NCBI GenBank assembly: GCA_022790615.1 | Contig: JAAVXK010000077.1 | Coordinates: forward strand, 1-34,105 | Source: Lachnospiraceae bacterium | GTDB taxonomy: Bacteria > Bacillota > Clostridia > Lachnospirales > Lachnospiraceae | DNA length: 34,105 bases | Reading direction: 5' to 3' | Shown here: in pieces, positions 25,235 to 34,027 of the stretch | Layout of the letters: each line of letters opens with the position of its first letter | How positions within the stretch are numbered: the first letter of the stretch is position 1 | Notes under the pieces: model-generated | The model's database searches: none | Told to the model about the DNA's origin: nothing | The model's input: only the letters and a program-made list of their open reading frames with translations | Translations under genes and position numbers: made by a program

Positions 25235-27679
25235 TTAATTGTAAGATATCTCACAGCCGTTATAATAGTGGCCAAGTATATCCTTATAGCCGTAACCGGC
25301 CTGCACCATGCTCCGCACGCCATTCTGGCTCATTCCTACGCCATGGCCGTATCCTCCGCCTTTTATATGGAATACCTTGTTCTTTCCTTTCCCCTCGGAT
25401 GATATCACCATAAATGCGCTCGGCAGAAGCGACATACCGTCGACCACACTTCCATCCTTGCGGCTTATCTTTGACTTCAAAGGCGCAAGCAGGAGCCTTA
25501 TATTATATTCAGATTTAACCTTTATAGTCCGCTCGCTTCCCTTAATTATGACGGACGTTACAAGGCCGCCTTCGGCGCGAGTCAATGTTGTGACAGATTT
25601 TATATCTCCGACGGTTGCTATTTCCTGCGAAATATATTCGCCCGATTCGCTCTTTGTAAGAATAAGCGACGGATTAATCTTGTATCTCTTTTCAAGCGAC
25701 GCGTCTACCGACTTTCGTACCTCCGCCGCAGTAATATCCGTCTGCCATCTGTACCACGGAAAACTGCTGTCGAATGTCGCTATATCTTCCCTGTCAAGAA
25801 AAGCGGCAAAATGTTCGTCATTTGTCAAATCCAGTCCCGTCGACTGTATATCTGTCTCTAACGACTGAAGCTTGCTTATAAGGTAGGGAGTATCTTTCAT
25901 ACCAAACCAAACGTCATTACCCTTTGCAGTCATACCGCACGACGTCGAATAATAATATGCAGGTATTATGTTTCCGTTATATGTAAGTACCTGTCCCGAC
26001 GTCGCGTTAACCGCCTCTATCGACTCAGCCGTCTCGGCTGTGTTGTTGTACACCTGATATGACGTGCTGTCATCGACATGCGCCCCAATACCGCCTAACC
26101 TGCCGTCCATTACATGTATATACGCATAACTCCTTGCACAGATTGCCTGAACCTTGAGCGCCTCGACTCCATAGCTCACCGGCATCTCGCTTGGCACTAC
26201 CGCATACAGATATTCATCAATGGACAGTTCATTTATAACAATGATTCCCTCATCATAAAGAGCAAGCTCAATCACTCCCCTGTATGCAGGTTTATTATAA
26301 CCTCTCTTAATATTTTCAAGTATTATATGCCCTCCGGCCGCAGGCACGACTGTGATTCTGCCATTCTGAAGTTCTGTTCCGTCTTTTCTATATTCAACCT
26401 TCTGTCCGGCGGCAGCCTCATAAGAAGCGCCGTTCTGGGTTATCGTCATACCCATATCCGAATTAAGCACAATGCTCTCATGATACTGCTCCTTAAATCC
26501 AGACGTCTTGACCGCTACACGAATTGACGCCGGCGTAACCTGGGACGTAATAATCATTGCGCACACGTTCGAATTCGAATCTACGACAATATCCGTTACA
26601 TTATAGCCTATAGGTACGCTGCCGAGCGTCATCGTCTGGATATTGTCATATATGCCGTACACTTTACATTCCGGTGAAATCGCTATTCTACCATATGCGG
26701 CAGTTTCCACAACGGAGTCATTCATCGACAGTATTTTATCATTTCTCCTGTCGGTCTTTGGAGTTATAGATGTGATGCTGCCCCCTTCCACAACTATGTC
26801 GGCAACAATTCCATTCCATGAGGCGGCGTCTGTTATTACTCCCGGAGTGTACGACATATTCGTTACAACACCCGCATAATACATCTCGACCTTGCTTTCA
26901 TCGCATGCGCTTACCCACGCGTTATTAATTGTACAGGGCTCGTTGCTGAAACCTTTTATATATATAATATCGTTGCCGTCCGTCAGTACTGTAATCGTTC
27001 CATTCGTGTATGCGTCGAGTGCATACCCGTCAAAATGATAAGCCCCGCCGCTCGTTGCAACCTGCCATGAAGAGTCCGTATTCTCAATAATAGATAGAAG
27101 CATGAGATTTTCCTCTTTCACTGCACGATGCTGTACGCCAAATTCACCGTTCATCATTTTACCGTAAAGGATAAGCCATTCATCCGAGGATATGTAATCC
27201 TGCTTTGGTTTCTCATCACTTTGCACAATACTGCTGCCGCTGACAGCATCCGAACTGCTTTTATTGTTCCTCATACCGCTAATTGCAGCCGTTATACTCT
27301 CTGCTGCCCCGGTATACATGCTCTTTAATATATTTTCACACTCATCATACGTCAGATAATCAGCCGGTCTGCAAGTATTGTTTCCCCACACAACACCCAT
27401 TTTACACGCGGCTGCAAAATATCTGTCATACCATTTTCCCTCGCCAATATCCGAATATGTACTTGGAAGCTCAATTCCCGTCATGTCGTCATAGCTGAAT
27501 CCAAGAAGCGCAATCATCTTGGCTACATGCGCCCTGTCAATTAGATTTTCCGCCGACATATCCGTTTCAGGCGTAATGGTTATCTGCTTGTCTTCCACTT
27601 TACCGCCCATAATTCTCACGGCAAGAATAAAAATAATAATCAGACCGAGTATTACTGTTATTGTTGTTTTCTTTGACAT
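25235..27679 (-). CDS. SpoIID/LytB-domain cell-wall protein with N-terminal SLH-like region
   Basis: This 814-residue protein has an N-terminal membrane anchor (about 6-24). Residues 46-122 resemble a pair of S-layer-homology modules, with IDRAHVAKMIALLG, YSDIGEGKWYDRYFAAACKMGVV and LTYDECENILKSM. A beta-rich middle (about 170-460) has no assignable family. The SpoIID domain runs from about 465 to the end: VVPSEMP with the catalytic-type Glu498, LKVQAICARSYAY, YYSTSCGMT, and GGGYGHGVGMSQNG near the C-terminus. SpoIID cleaves denuded glycan strands as a lytic transglycosylase. Sporulation SpoIID is about 340 residues, so this long form is more likely a vegetative wall hydrolase or amidase enhancer. 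GGAG precedes the ATG by eight bases. Confidence 0.88.
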   Translation of the reverse strand: MSKKTTITVILGLIIIFILAVRIMGGKVEDKQITITPETDMSAENLIDRAHVAKMIALLGFSYDDMTGIELPSTYSDIGEGKWYDRYFAAACKMGVVWGNNTCRPADYLTYDECENILKSMYTGAAESITAAISGMRNNKSSSDAVSGSSIVQSDEKPKQDYISSDEWLILYGKMMNGEFGVQHRAVKEENLMLLSIIENTDSSWQVATSGGAYHFDGYALDAYTNGTITVLTDGNDIIYIKGFSNEPCTINNAWVSACDESKVEMYYAGVVTNMSYTPGVITDAASWNGIVADIVVEGGSITSITPKTDRRNDKILSMNDSVVETAAYGRIAISPECKVYGIYDNIQTMTLGSVPIGYNVTDIVVDSNSNVCAMIITSQVTPASIRVAVKTSGFKEQYHESIVLNSDMGMTITQNGASYEAAAGQKVEYRKDGTELQNGRITVVPAAGGHIILENIKRGYNKPAYRGVIELALYDEGIIVINELSIDEYLYAVVPSEMPVSYGVEALKVQAICARSYAYIHVMDGRLGGIGAHVDDSTSYQVYNNTAETAESIEAVNATSGQVLTYNGNIIPAYYYSTSCGMTAKGNDVWFGMKDTPYLISKLQSLETDIQSTGLDLTNDEHFAAFLDREDIATFDSSFPWYRWQTDITAAEVRKSVDASLEKRYKINPSLILTKSESGEYISQEIATVGDIKSVTTLTRAEGGLVTSVIIKGSERTIKVKSEYNIRLLLAPLKSKISRKDGSVVDGMSLLPSAFMVISSEGKGKNKVFHIKGGGYGHGVGMSQNGVRSMVQAGYGYKDILGHYYNGCEISYN

Positions 27680-27798
27680 AATCCGCTCTCCATAAAAAAC
27701 TTAAAATCACCTCTGGTGTACTGTACTGTTCATTTTCAGATAAATGACGAAGGATGAATTTTTAAGGCCTGCAAAACGGCAAAATGACTGCGGGACAG

Positions 27799-27893
27799 CG
27801 GCCGAATGAAGCGCTGCGGCGGCTGAACGAGGCACTGCGGCGGCTGAATGAGGCACAAGCGGCCGCTGAACGAGGCGCTGCGGCAGAGCTGCG
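27799..27893 (+). repeat. 21-nt tandem repeat in a GC-rich patch, with a 56-codon open frame
   Basis: Units beginning CTGCGGCGGCTGAA at 27814 and 27835 match at 20 of 21 bases, with partial units on both sides (GCGG starts at 27816, 27837, 27859 and 27880). An ATG at 27784 opens 56 codons to 27954 whose translation has the heptad LRRLNEA twice, a coiled-coil pattern. The third unit is shifted by one base, so the coding pattern breaks there, and no ribosome site precedes the ATG. I read it as a decayed helical-protein fragment or a DNA-level repeat rather than a live gene. Confidence 0.55.
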
Positions 27894-27986
27894 TCGACAA
27901 AAGCAGGCGCAGCAGATAGTAATGCAGGCAGGTCATTTGGCGAAATGTAAATGATACAGTATACTAAGATAATATATGCATGTAAA

Positions 27987-29381
27987 TCAATTTTTAGGAC
28001 AACTTTCCACTATATTGTTGAGCCACACGCCTTTTTTTACAAGAACAAACCCAATTATGCACTTTATTATGTCAACCGCATTTACGCATATATAGATATA
28101 TTCTATCCGCATACCAGTATAATGGCTTAAGCTGTACGCAACAGGAACGCTCACAACCCACATAAACACGCTGTCAAAAAGAAATGTGATTATAGTCTTT
28201 CCGCCCGAGCGCAGTGTAAAATACGATGAATGTAAAAATGATACCATTGGAATAAAGCATGCCGCAATCCTCATAAACGACGCCGCAAGCTCCTTGGACT
28301 GGCTGTTTACATTGTAGTTCTCAGGAAACATCGGTGCAAATGTAAATAACACTACGGCGACAACCATACTGCATAGAACCGCAAATGTTATCATCTTCCT
28401 GTCAGTGTCCTTTGCCTTCTCCATTTTACCGGCACCGAGCAGCTGACCTACTATTATCGAAATACAGTCCCCCATAGCGAAGAATACTATGTTAAAAAGA
28501 TTCCCGATTGTGTTTGATATGTTCATTCCCGCTACAACCGCAAGTCCCCTTACCGAGTAACACTGTGCAAGTATAGCCATTCCCCCGGCCCAAAGCGACT
28601 CATTCAAAAGCAGTGGAAGTCCTTTCTTTAAAATATCCTTAAGCAGCACTGCCGGAACTTTGAGCGTTCTATACATTCCATTAATATACGTAAAACGTCT
28701 CCTCTTATAGTGGGTCCAAAATACAACTATACCCGCCTCTATATACCTGGACATCATTGTCGCAATTGCCGCTCCCCTTACTCCAAGCTCAGGAAAACCA
28801 AACTTTCCGTATATCAAAAGCCAGTTGAACACCAAATCGACCACAACCGCCGAAACTCCGGCCCCCATCGGAACGATGGTCTCCCCGGCTTCCCTGAGCG
28901 TACTGGCGTATATCTGCGTAACCATGAACGCAGGCAGACCAAACAGCATAATTGAAAGATACTGTTTTCCGCACATGAGTGTAACGGCCATATCTCCGCC
29001 GTCAGCAGAGCCCTGCAGATACTTATTGATTATATCCCCGCCAAACAGAGTGAATATAATGATAGTGATGGAAGTTATAATAAACGCAATCCATATTTTA
29101 TATCTGAACGTACTTCGCACGCCGTCAATATCCTTCTTACCGAAAAACTGCGCGGAAAATATTCCGGCGCCCGATATCGCCCCGAATATACAGAGGTTAA
29201 AAACGAAAATAAGCTGATTTACAATCGCAACCGACGAAATCTGCTCTGTTCCTATACCTCCAACCATTATATTGTCAAGGAAGTTGACAAAGTTCGTCAT
29301 TCCATTCTGTATCATGATTGGCACGGCCACAAAAAGAATTTTTTTATAAAATGCCCTGTCTCCAAAAAATTTACTTAACAT
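27987..29381 (-). CDS. MATE family efflux transporter
   Basis: This 464-residue protein has twelve hydrophobic segments in two similar halves. NFLDNIMVGGIGTEQISSVA (33-52) and SGAGIFSAQFFGKKD are the classic N-terminal MATE motifs, mirrored in the second half by GNLFNIVFFAMGDCISIIVGQLLGAG. Such proteins use a sodium or proton gradient to expel cationic drugs or metabolites, and related members flip lipid-linked cargo; the substrate is not readable. AGGAATAGGGA precedes the ATG. It has its own strong promoter at about 29450 and stands alone, separated from the xylanase gene by a large hairpin. Confidence 0.94.
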   Translation of the reverse strand: MLSKFFGDRAFYKKILFVAVPIMIQNGMTNFVNFLDNIMVGGIGTEQISSVAIVNQLIFVFNLCIFGAISGAGIFSAQFFGKKDIDGVRSTFRYKIWIAFIITSITIIIFTLFGGDIINKYLQGSADGGDMAVTLMCGKQYLSIMLFGLPAFMVTQIYASTLREAGETIVPMGAGVSAVVVDLVFNWLLIYGKFGFPELGVRGAAIATMMSRYIEAGIVVFWTHYKRRRFTYINGMYRTLKVPAVLLKDILKKGLPLLLNESLWAGGMAILAQCYSVRGLAVVAGMNISNTIGNLFNIVFFAMGDCISIIVGQLLGAGKMEKAKDTDRKMITFAVLCSMVVAVVLFTFAPMFPENYNVNSQSKELAASFMRIAACFIPMVSFLHSSYFTLRSGGKTIITFLFDSVFMWVVSVPVAYSLSHYTGMRIEYIYICVNAVDIIKCIIGFVLVKKGVWLNNIVESCPKN

Positions 29382-29442
29382 GTTCCCTATTCCTGCCCTC
29401 TCTTAATTTCATCCATCGCATAATTCTCACTAAATGAAGCAT

Positions 29443-29472
29443 ATTATAACAGCCAAATCTGATAAATGTCAA
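29443..29472 (-). promoter_or_regulatory. strong candidate promoter of the MATE gene
   Basis: On the minus strand TTGACA (29472-29467), an 18-base spacer and TATAAT (29448-29443) are both perfect consensus. Transcription would begin near 29436, leaving a 55-base leader. Confidence 0.8.
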
Positions 29473-29551
29473 CAAAAACTATACTATAAAAAACTACTAA
29501 ACAAATAGATAAAAACTCATGATAAAAATCTGCGCCTGCAATTTAATAAAA

Positions 29552-29640
29552 TGCCGCAAAATAACCGAATTCCACAATATGAAGCGCATATATTCTGCAG
29601 CTTTTAATGTCATATTGTAAATTCGCCGTATTTTGCGGCA
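29552..29640 (-). terminator. 89-nt long inverted repeat after the xylanase gene
   Basis: The ends TGCCGCAAAATA and TATTTTGCGGCA are a perfect 12-bp inverted repeat. Inside them CGAATT and ACAATATGA pair with AATTCG and TCATATTGT, so about 27 base pairs form in all. On the minus strand TTTTATTAAATT follows, which fits a terminator for the xylanase mRNA. No flanking target-site duplication is clear, so a mobile-element origin is possible but not shown. The rest of the gap 29382-29757 holds only the MATE promoter and AT-rich sequence. Confidence 0.6.
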
Positions 29641-29757
29641 CTCTATTTATTATAATTATAACATTATTTATTTATATTATAATTAAATATAGTTTTGATT
29701 CACCCAGTAATTGTTTTATTACCCATTCACTGCTTTTTCATCACTTTCGTCCAAAAA

Positions 29758-31872
29758 TCAGTTGCTGCAAGGCTCAAATATCCACTGCTGATTTACCGAA
29801 GCATAGTAAGCCCACTGGCATACGTTCGTTCCGTTTGACGTTCCGTAATTGTACACATCGAGCCCTTTCTTTCCGGATGATACTTTCGTTGTAATTCCAA
29901 ATGCGCCTGATGTTGAAGTCTTCTCAATCTTAAATTTCTGCGCGTCGGCCCCGTTGGCGGAATATGTCTGTATATTCGTTCCATCATCCTTAGCGCCATA
30001 TTGCACGTCGAGCATATATCCCTGTCCGTTCTTAAGCGTTACATAGCCGTCTCCGGTGTTGGTAACATACCATTTCTGTCCCTTCACTCCAGTTCCGGCA
30101 CTGATTTCAACATTGACGCCGTTAGCGCCCATGTTGCCTGCTGCCTGTAGATATTTTTGTGAATGTACTCCTTTTATGTAATACCATCCATCTGATATTG
30201 TACCTGCAGCGTTGTCGCAAGGTTCAAACGTCCATGTCTGGTTAGCCGTTGCATTGTAGTACCACTGACATACATTGACTCCGTCGGACGTTCCAAAATT
30301 GTATACATCAAGCGCCCTTCTGTCATTTGACACCTTGGTTGTAAGTCCATATACGCCTGCTTTTGAAGTATTCACAACCTTAAACTTCTGCGCGTCCGCG
30401 CCATTCGCGGAATATGTCTGTATATTCTCGCCATCCTCATTCGTTCCATAGCGGACGTCTAACATATATCCAAGTCCGTTTTTAAGCGTTACATATCCAT
30501 TATCCGAATTGGTGAGATACCATCTCTGCGCTTTGGCTCCCCTTCCCGTGCCAATTTCAACATTAGTTCCATTCGCTCCGGTGTTGTTCGCCGCCTGAAG
30601 GTATTTTCCGGAGTGCGTATTCTTTATATAATACCATCCGTTGTTAAGCTTTGTATAATTGTTATTAACCGATGAACTTCCACCGGTATTACCGCCTGTA
30701 CCTCCCCCAACGCTAAAACCGGAATCCGTATATGCCGCCAGAACCCTGTGATAAGCCTGTTTCGGGTTGCCCAAAGTTGAGAACAGCAGCGGCCTCTCTC
30801 CCTTTATCCATGTAACGTCGTCTGACAATCCCCAGAATGTAAGTCCCGTTATCTTTCCACCGTTCTTCTTGATGGCAAGAATATTTTTCATAAGGTTATA
30901 TATGTATGCGGCCTGGTCGGCGTCAGATTTGTTCGTAACGTCAAGCTCCGTTATCTGAACCTCAAAGCCCGCATTTACAAACGCTTTAAGCGCGGACGTA
31001 TAATAATCGACGCTCGGGAATGTAGTACCCAGATGCGACTGCATGCCAACGCCGTTACATATCTTTCCGTCGGAGTTGATATAATTAATCATTGTGATTA
31101 TGTCGTTTACTTCCATATATGTATTAAAGTCATTGTAGAAAAGTCCGACTTTATTTGTAAGTCCAAAGTGTTTGATACAGTCATATGCGTACTGAAAAGC
31201 CCTCTTTACAAACGCCGGCCTTGTACCGCATTTACCGTATACGCCCTCCCAGCCGGAGTTGGTCGCGTGAAGGTACTCATTCACCACATCCCACGCATAT
31301 ACGACGCTTCCGTATTGGCTCGTATATACATGATTCATAACTGATTTTATATAATATTCCATACGTGCGTTCATAACATTCTCGGAAACATAACCGTAGT
31401 TGGTCGAATAACCTACCCTGAAAAACCACTCCGGCGTCTGTGCATGCCATACGAGCGTATGCGCGCGTACTCCAATTCCATTCTCATAACATATTTTTAA
31501 TACTTTGTCTACCGTGTCAAAATTTATCTTAGGAAGATACGTCTCCGTACACGAAGAAGGCACATAATAACCAAGATTCTTAGCCTGCTCCTTTGAAATC
31601 AGAGATGGCGAATACCCAAGCATGGCATCCGGCTTCATCTCATTTTCAAGCGTAATACTGTTATACTGTGATTTCACATGCGACAATGTCGACTGATTTG
31701 TAAGCTGCCATGAATTAATACATGTTCCCGAACGCCCAAGAAGCGCGCCGTACGTGTTAAGCAGATTTGCCGAAGCTGCCTTTGAATCAGAAGCAGGCGT
31801 TACAATTGTACCGAGAACAAATGCACAAATGATAATGCTGCTTATAAATCTCTTAAATATTTTCTTTCCCAT
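29758..31872 (-). CDS. secreted GH10 endo-1,4-beta-xylanase with two C-terminal ricin-type lectin domains
   Basis: This 704-residue protein has a signal peptide (1 to about 33, KKIFKRF then a hydrophobic run ending near SKAASA). The GH10 barrel covers about 38-383, with acid/base Glu199 in WDVVNE and nucleophile Glu309 in QITELDV, plus the substrate-site motifs ENEMKPD and HTLVWHAQTP. A Gly/Ser/Thr linker (389-401) leads to two tandem ricin-B-like domains (411-552 and 561-702), each beginning WYYIK and ending FEPC. It should cleave xylan outside the cell, with the lectin domains binding polysaccharide. No cell-wall anchor motif is seen, so it is probably released. GGAGG lies six bases before the ATG. 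Confidence 0.96.
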   Translation of the reverse strand: MGKKIFKRFISSIIICAFVLGTIVTPASDSKAASANLLNTYGALLGRSGTCINSWQLTNQSTLSHVKSQYNSITLENEMKPDAMLGYSPSLISKEQAKNLGYYVPSSCTETYLPKINFDTVDKVLKICYENGIGVRAHTLVWHAQTPEWFFRVGYSTNYGYVSENVMNARMEYYIKSVMNHVYTSQYGSVVYAWDVVNEYLHATNSGWEGVYGKCGTRPAFVKRAFQYAYDCIKHFGLTNKVGLFYNDFNTYMEVNDIITMINYINSDGKICNGVGMQSHLGTTFPSVDYYTSALKAFVNAGFEVQITELDVTNKSDADQAAYIYNLMKNILAIKKNGGKITGLTFWGLSDDVTWIKGERPLLFSTLGNPKQAYHRVLAAYTDSGFSVGGGTGGNTGGSSSVNNNYTKLNNGWYYIKNTHSGKYLQAANNTGANGTNVEIGTGRGAKAQRWYLTNSDNGYVTLKNGLGYMLDVRYGTNEDGENIQTYSANGADAQKFKVVNTSKAGVYGLTTKVSNDRRALDVYNFGTSDGVNVCQWYYNATANQTWTFEPCDNAAGTISDGWYYIKGVHSQKYLQAAGNMGANGVNVEISAGTGVKGQKWYVTNTGDGYVTLKNGQGYMLDVQYGAKDDGTNIQTYSANGADAQKFKIEKTSTSGAFGITTKVSSGKKGLDVYNYGTSNGTNVCQWAYYASVNQQWIFEPCSN
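29767..30642 (-). repeat. tandem duplication encoding the two lectin domains
   Basis: Segments 30217-30642 and 29767-30192 encode domains that align with a constant 150-residue offset and no net gaps; identical stretches include IQTYSANGADAQKFK and DAQKFK-flanking residues. A DNA-level duplication of 450 bases is the simplest origin. The copies have since diverged at many codons, so it is not very recent. Confidence 0.85.
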
Positions 31873-32342
31873 TTCAAACCTCCAATTATGTTTTTATACA
31901 CCTATAGTTAAAAATAGCCTTCTAAAATCTATATATATTTGACGCATATCTGACCCAGCCGTACGGTAAATACGTTCACCCCAGTTCTCCCCCTTTCTTT
32001 CAAACTTTCACCGCCGCACCGTTACCAAAAGCAATATTTCCCGCTTATCCATGCTTTCCGGCATATCCCCATTGCTCCGGCAGTCAAATTGCACAAATAA
32101 ATATCAACATTTCAATATAATATATACATACTTAACAAAATATATTTGTATTATTACATTCGTAATACACTAAAGTCAATTAATTAATAATTAACTTTTT
32201 ATAATAATCGTATTATAATATTTCCCCGGAATTACAGGCTATAGTTGAATAAAATTATTATTTTTATTCAACTGTTATATAATATGTTAACATTTTGTCT
32301 ATCCATTTATCTGATAAACGCCCTGTTATTTCCATAAAAAAC
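31873..32342. other. AT-rich intergenic region upstream of the xylanase gene
   Basis: No gene is seen. The notable structure is a 12-bp perfect inverted repeat, AGTTGAATAAAA / TTTTATTCAACT (32243-32254 and 32262-32273), with a seven-base loop, plus a palindromic AT block near 32178-32195. These could be regulatory for the xylanase, but no clear -35/-10 pair could be chosen among the many AT-rich matches. Confidence 0.4.
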
Positions 32343-32412
32343 AATGGCCCGACTATTGTATTTTCTAAGGATACGCGAAACGCATATTAGAAAACATCAA
32401 GTCAGACCATTT
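32343..32412 (-). terminator. long-stem rho-independent terminator after the sugar isomerase-like gene
   Basis: AATGG and TTTTCTAA on the left pair with TTAGAAAA and CCATT on the right, with GACT/AGTC between, forming an imperfect stem of over 20 bp. On the minus strand it ends GGGCCATTG followed by six Ts. It lies about 40 bases past the stop at 32450. Confidence 0.75.
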
Positions 32413-32449
32413 AATAAATTGTATTTACAGTGATAGAATCGGCGCTTCC

Positions 32450-33268
32450 CTATATACGATTCCTTACCGTCTCAAAACACCTGTTAAGCATATCCGTGTC
32501 AATGCCGCCGTCTTTTTTAAATGCGGTTGCTTCTATAGTATAATCACCATTATATTGCTCATTTTTTATAAACTGAAAGAATGTATCAAAGTCAATCTTT
32601 CCGGCGCCTATAGGCAGCGCCGCCAAATTGCCCCAGTCCATGTACCCTCCGTTGTAATCATTTATATGCAGATGCTTAATATGACCGTTCCTCCAGAGCC
32701 ACTTTACATCATCCCCATATATGCGTGCAATCTGCTCGTGAAATGCCGCCATTTTGGTGTCATATACTATGTTCATGTCAGGATATGCCTCAAAAAGCTC
32801 TAACAGCCTGCTCATTGGGTCCTTTTTGTTGCAGACGACATTCTCTACAAGCATGTCAACGCCGTACGCATCAGAAATTGCTTTGAGTTCCTTATACATT
32901 AACTTATTATTTTCGAAGTGATTGTCCGACGGCATGCTGCCCCAGAGATGCACTACAATCTTTTTGCTGCCGATTCCTTCTGCAACTTTACAGCATATTT
33001 CATAGCGTCCAAGCGCATTGTCAAAATCACCCTTGTCCCCCCTGCTAATCTGCTCCCCGATATGTTTAATCGCATGTACAACCGGAAATTCCACATTCAT
33101 TTCCGAAAGCGTATGTATAATCTCATCCGTCTGATTTTCCCATGCCCTGTACATCATGAATTCAAACGAGTCGCATCCAAGTTGTTCTGACAGCGGTTCT
33201 ATGAGCCTGTAATCCAAGTCGTTATATTTGCTGATTAGCGCTCCCGTTGAGCAAAGTATTTTCTTCAT
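32450..33268 (-). CDS. sugar phosphate isomerase/epimerase-like TIM-barrel protein
   Basis: This 272-residue protein belongs to the xylose-isomerase-like / AP-endonuclease-2 TIM-barrel superfamily. Candidate metal ligands sit at the strand ends: Glu142 in LVENVV, Asp170 in VYDTKMAAFHEQ, His177, His201 in KHLHIND and Glu246 in TIEATA. HAIKHIGEQ (65-73) and HLWGSMPSDNH (107-117) fit the earlier loops. Such enzymes isomerise or epimerise sugars, inositols or related polyols; the substrate is not readable. AGGAG lies seven bases before the ATG. It is a single gene next to a xylanase but transcribed separately, so a link to xylose use is only suggestive. Confidence 0.87.
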   Translation of the reverse strand: MKKILCSTGALISKYNDLDYRLIEPLSEQLGCDSFEFMMYRAWENQTDEIIHTLSEMNVEFPVVHAIKHIGEQISRGDKGDFDNALGRYEICCKVAEGIGSKKIVVHLWGSMPSDNHFENNKLMYKELKAISDAYGVDMLVENVVCNKKDPMSRLLELFEAYPDMNIVYDTKMAAFHEQIARIYGDDVKWLWRNGHIKHLHINDYNGGYMDWGNLAALPIGAGKIDFDTFFQFIKNEQYNGDYTIEATAFKKDGGIDTDMLNRCFETVRNRI

Positions 33269-33702
33269 ATCAAAACTCCTTATCCTTTCATTTATAGATA
33301 CTTGTTACAGCTAAGGTAAGTCTATCACACTAACAGTCTTTACGGCAAGATGGCAGGAAATTATTTAGTATATTTTTATCAAGTTCACTTGTAAGGCGAG
33401 ATATTGTTATTACTACAATTTTTTTAATGACTTTTTACAAAATATGATGTGCAAACCGTTGGCATGCCTGATTTGGCGGGAATTTTTTGCTGTTTAAGTG
33501 TCTGATAATTATTTATTGTAGATATTTTATAAATCATAGTGGTATAAATGTTTCGTTTCTGTTAAACTATAAAAATGAAAATAAATTTATTATTATTTTG
33601 ATGTAGTAAATGCGATTGATTTATTATATTTTGCAATATAGATAAACAATTATAAACGGTGTCAAAACACGCACAGCAACTAATTCAGGAGGAATTATTG
33701 AT
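33269..33702. other. AT-rich intergenic stretch without recognisable gene
   Basis: This stretch upstream of the isomerase-like gene is strongly AT-rich beyond 33480. I find no open frame with a ribosome site, no tRNA-like fold and no strong repeat in it. Confidence 0.6.
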
Positions 33703-33753
33703 ATGATAAAAATATTATTTGTCTGCCATGGCAGGACGCTAACAAAACTCTGA
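33703..33753 (+). pseudogene. possible remnant of a low-molecular-weight protein tyrosine phosphatase start
   Basis: A good AGGAGG lies ten bases before an ATG that opens only 16 codons. The first ten residues, MIKILFVCHG, match the usual LMW-PTP N-terminus up to the point where the catalytic loop (CxxNxxRS) should continue, but the sequence then diverges and stops. A different frame stays open from there to 33890 without family resemblance. It could be the residue of a recombination or deletion event, or a chance leader peptide. Confidence 0.35.
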
Positions 33754-33878
33754 AACATCTGAAATATCAAGGCTTCTGGGGGAATATCATAGAAATTTAC
33801 CCCCATTTTACCACTTTTGATAATGATGCAATAAACAGTAACAGACCCAAACTCGAATTTGAAAAAATGAAAATTGAA

Positions 33879-33905
33879 AGAGCCACTTGAAAATCAAGCG
33901 GCTCT
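33879..33905 (-). terminator. terminator of the small-toxin mRNA
   Basis: On the minus strand AGAGCCGCTTGA pairs with TCAAGTGGCTCT (12 bp with one G-U) around a three-base loop, followed by TTCAATTTTCATTTTTT. It lies about 110 bases past the toxin stop, leaving a long structured 3' untranslated region. Confidence 0.8.
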
Positions 33906-33915
33906 GGTGTATAAT
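33887..33915 (+). promoter_or_regulatory. promoter of the antisense antitoxin RNA
   Basis: TTGAAA, exactly 17 bases, then TATAAT. The -35 lies inside the opposite-strand terminator hairpin. Transcription would start near 33922 and run toward the toxin gene. Confidence 0.8.
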
Positions 33916-33921
33916 CTACTT

Positions 33922-34027
33922 AGAAGTAATCGGAATTGAATCTCCGATTGCCCTCAGTAAAAATTATGATTGTCTAAAAGACATAGCATCCTTCTACTTT
34001 GGACGGGTAGGGATGCTATTTCTTTTT
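33922..34027 (+). ncRNA. antisense RNA, putative type I antitoxin
   Basis: From the promoter at 33887-33915 an RNA of about 105 bases would end at a strong terminator: TAGCATCC / GGATGCTA (33984-33991 and 34011-34018) with CTAC / GTAG stacked inside, then a T-rich tail (34019-34027). It contains a second hairpin, AATCGGA / TCCGATT (33925-33951 region). The whole RNA is complementary to the toxin mRNA 3' region and its last four codons. A tail-to-tail overlap of this kind is the layout of TxpA/RatA in Bacillus. Its existence as a transcript is predicted, not shown. Confidence 0.75.

Noticed and set aside
27736-27936. A 66-codon minus-strand open frame over the 21-nt repeat
   Set aside because: No ribosome site and its repeated residues only reflect the DNA repeat.
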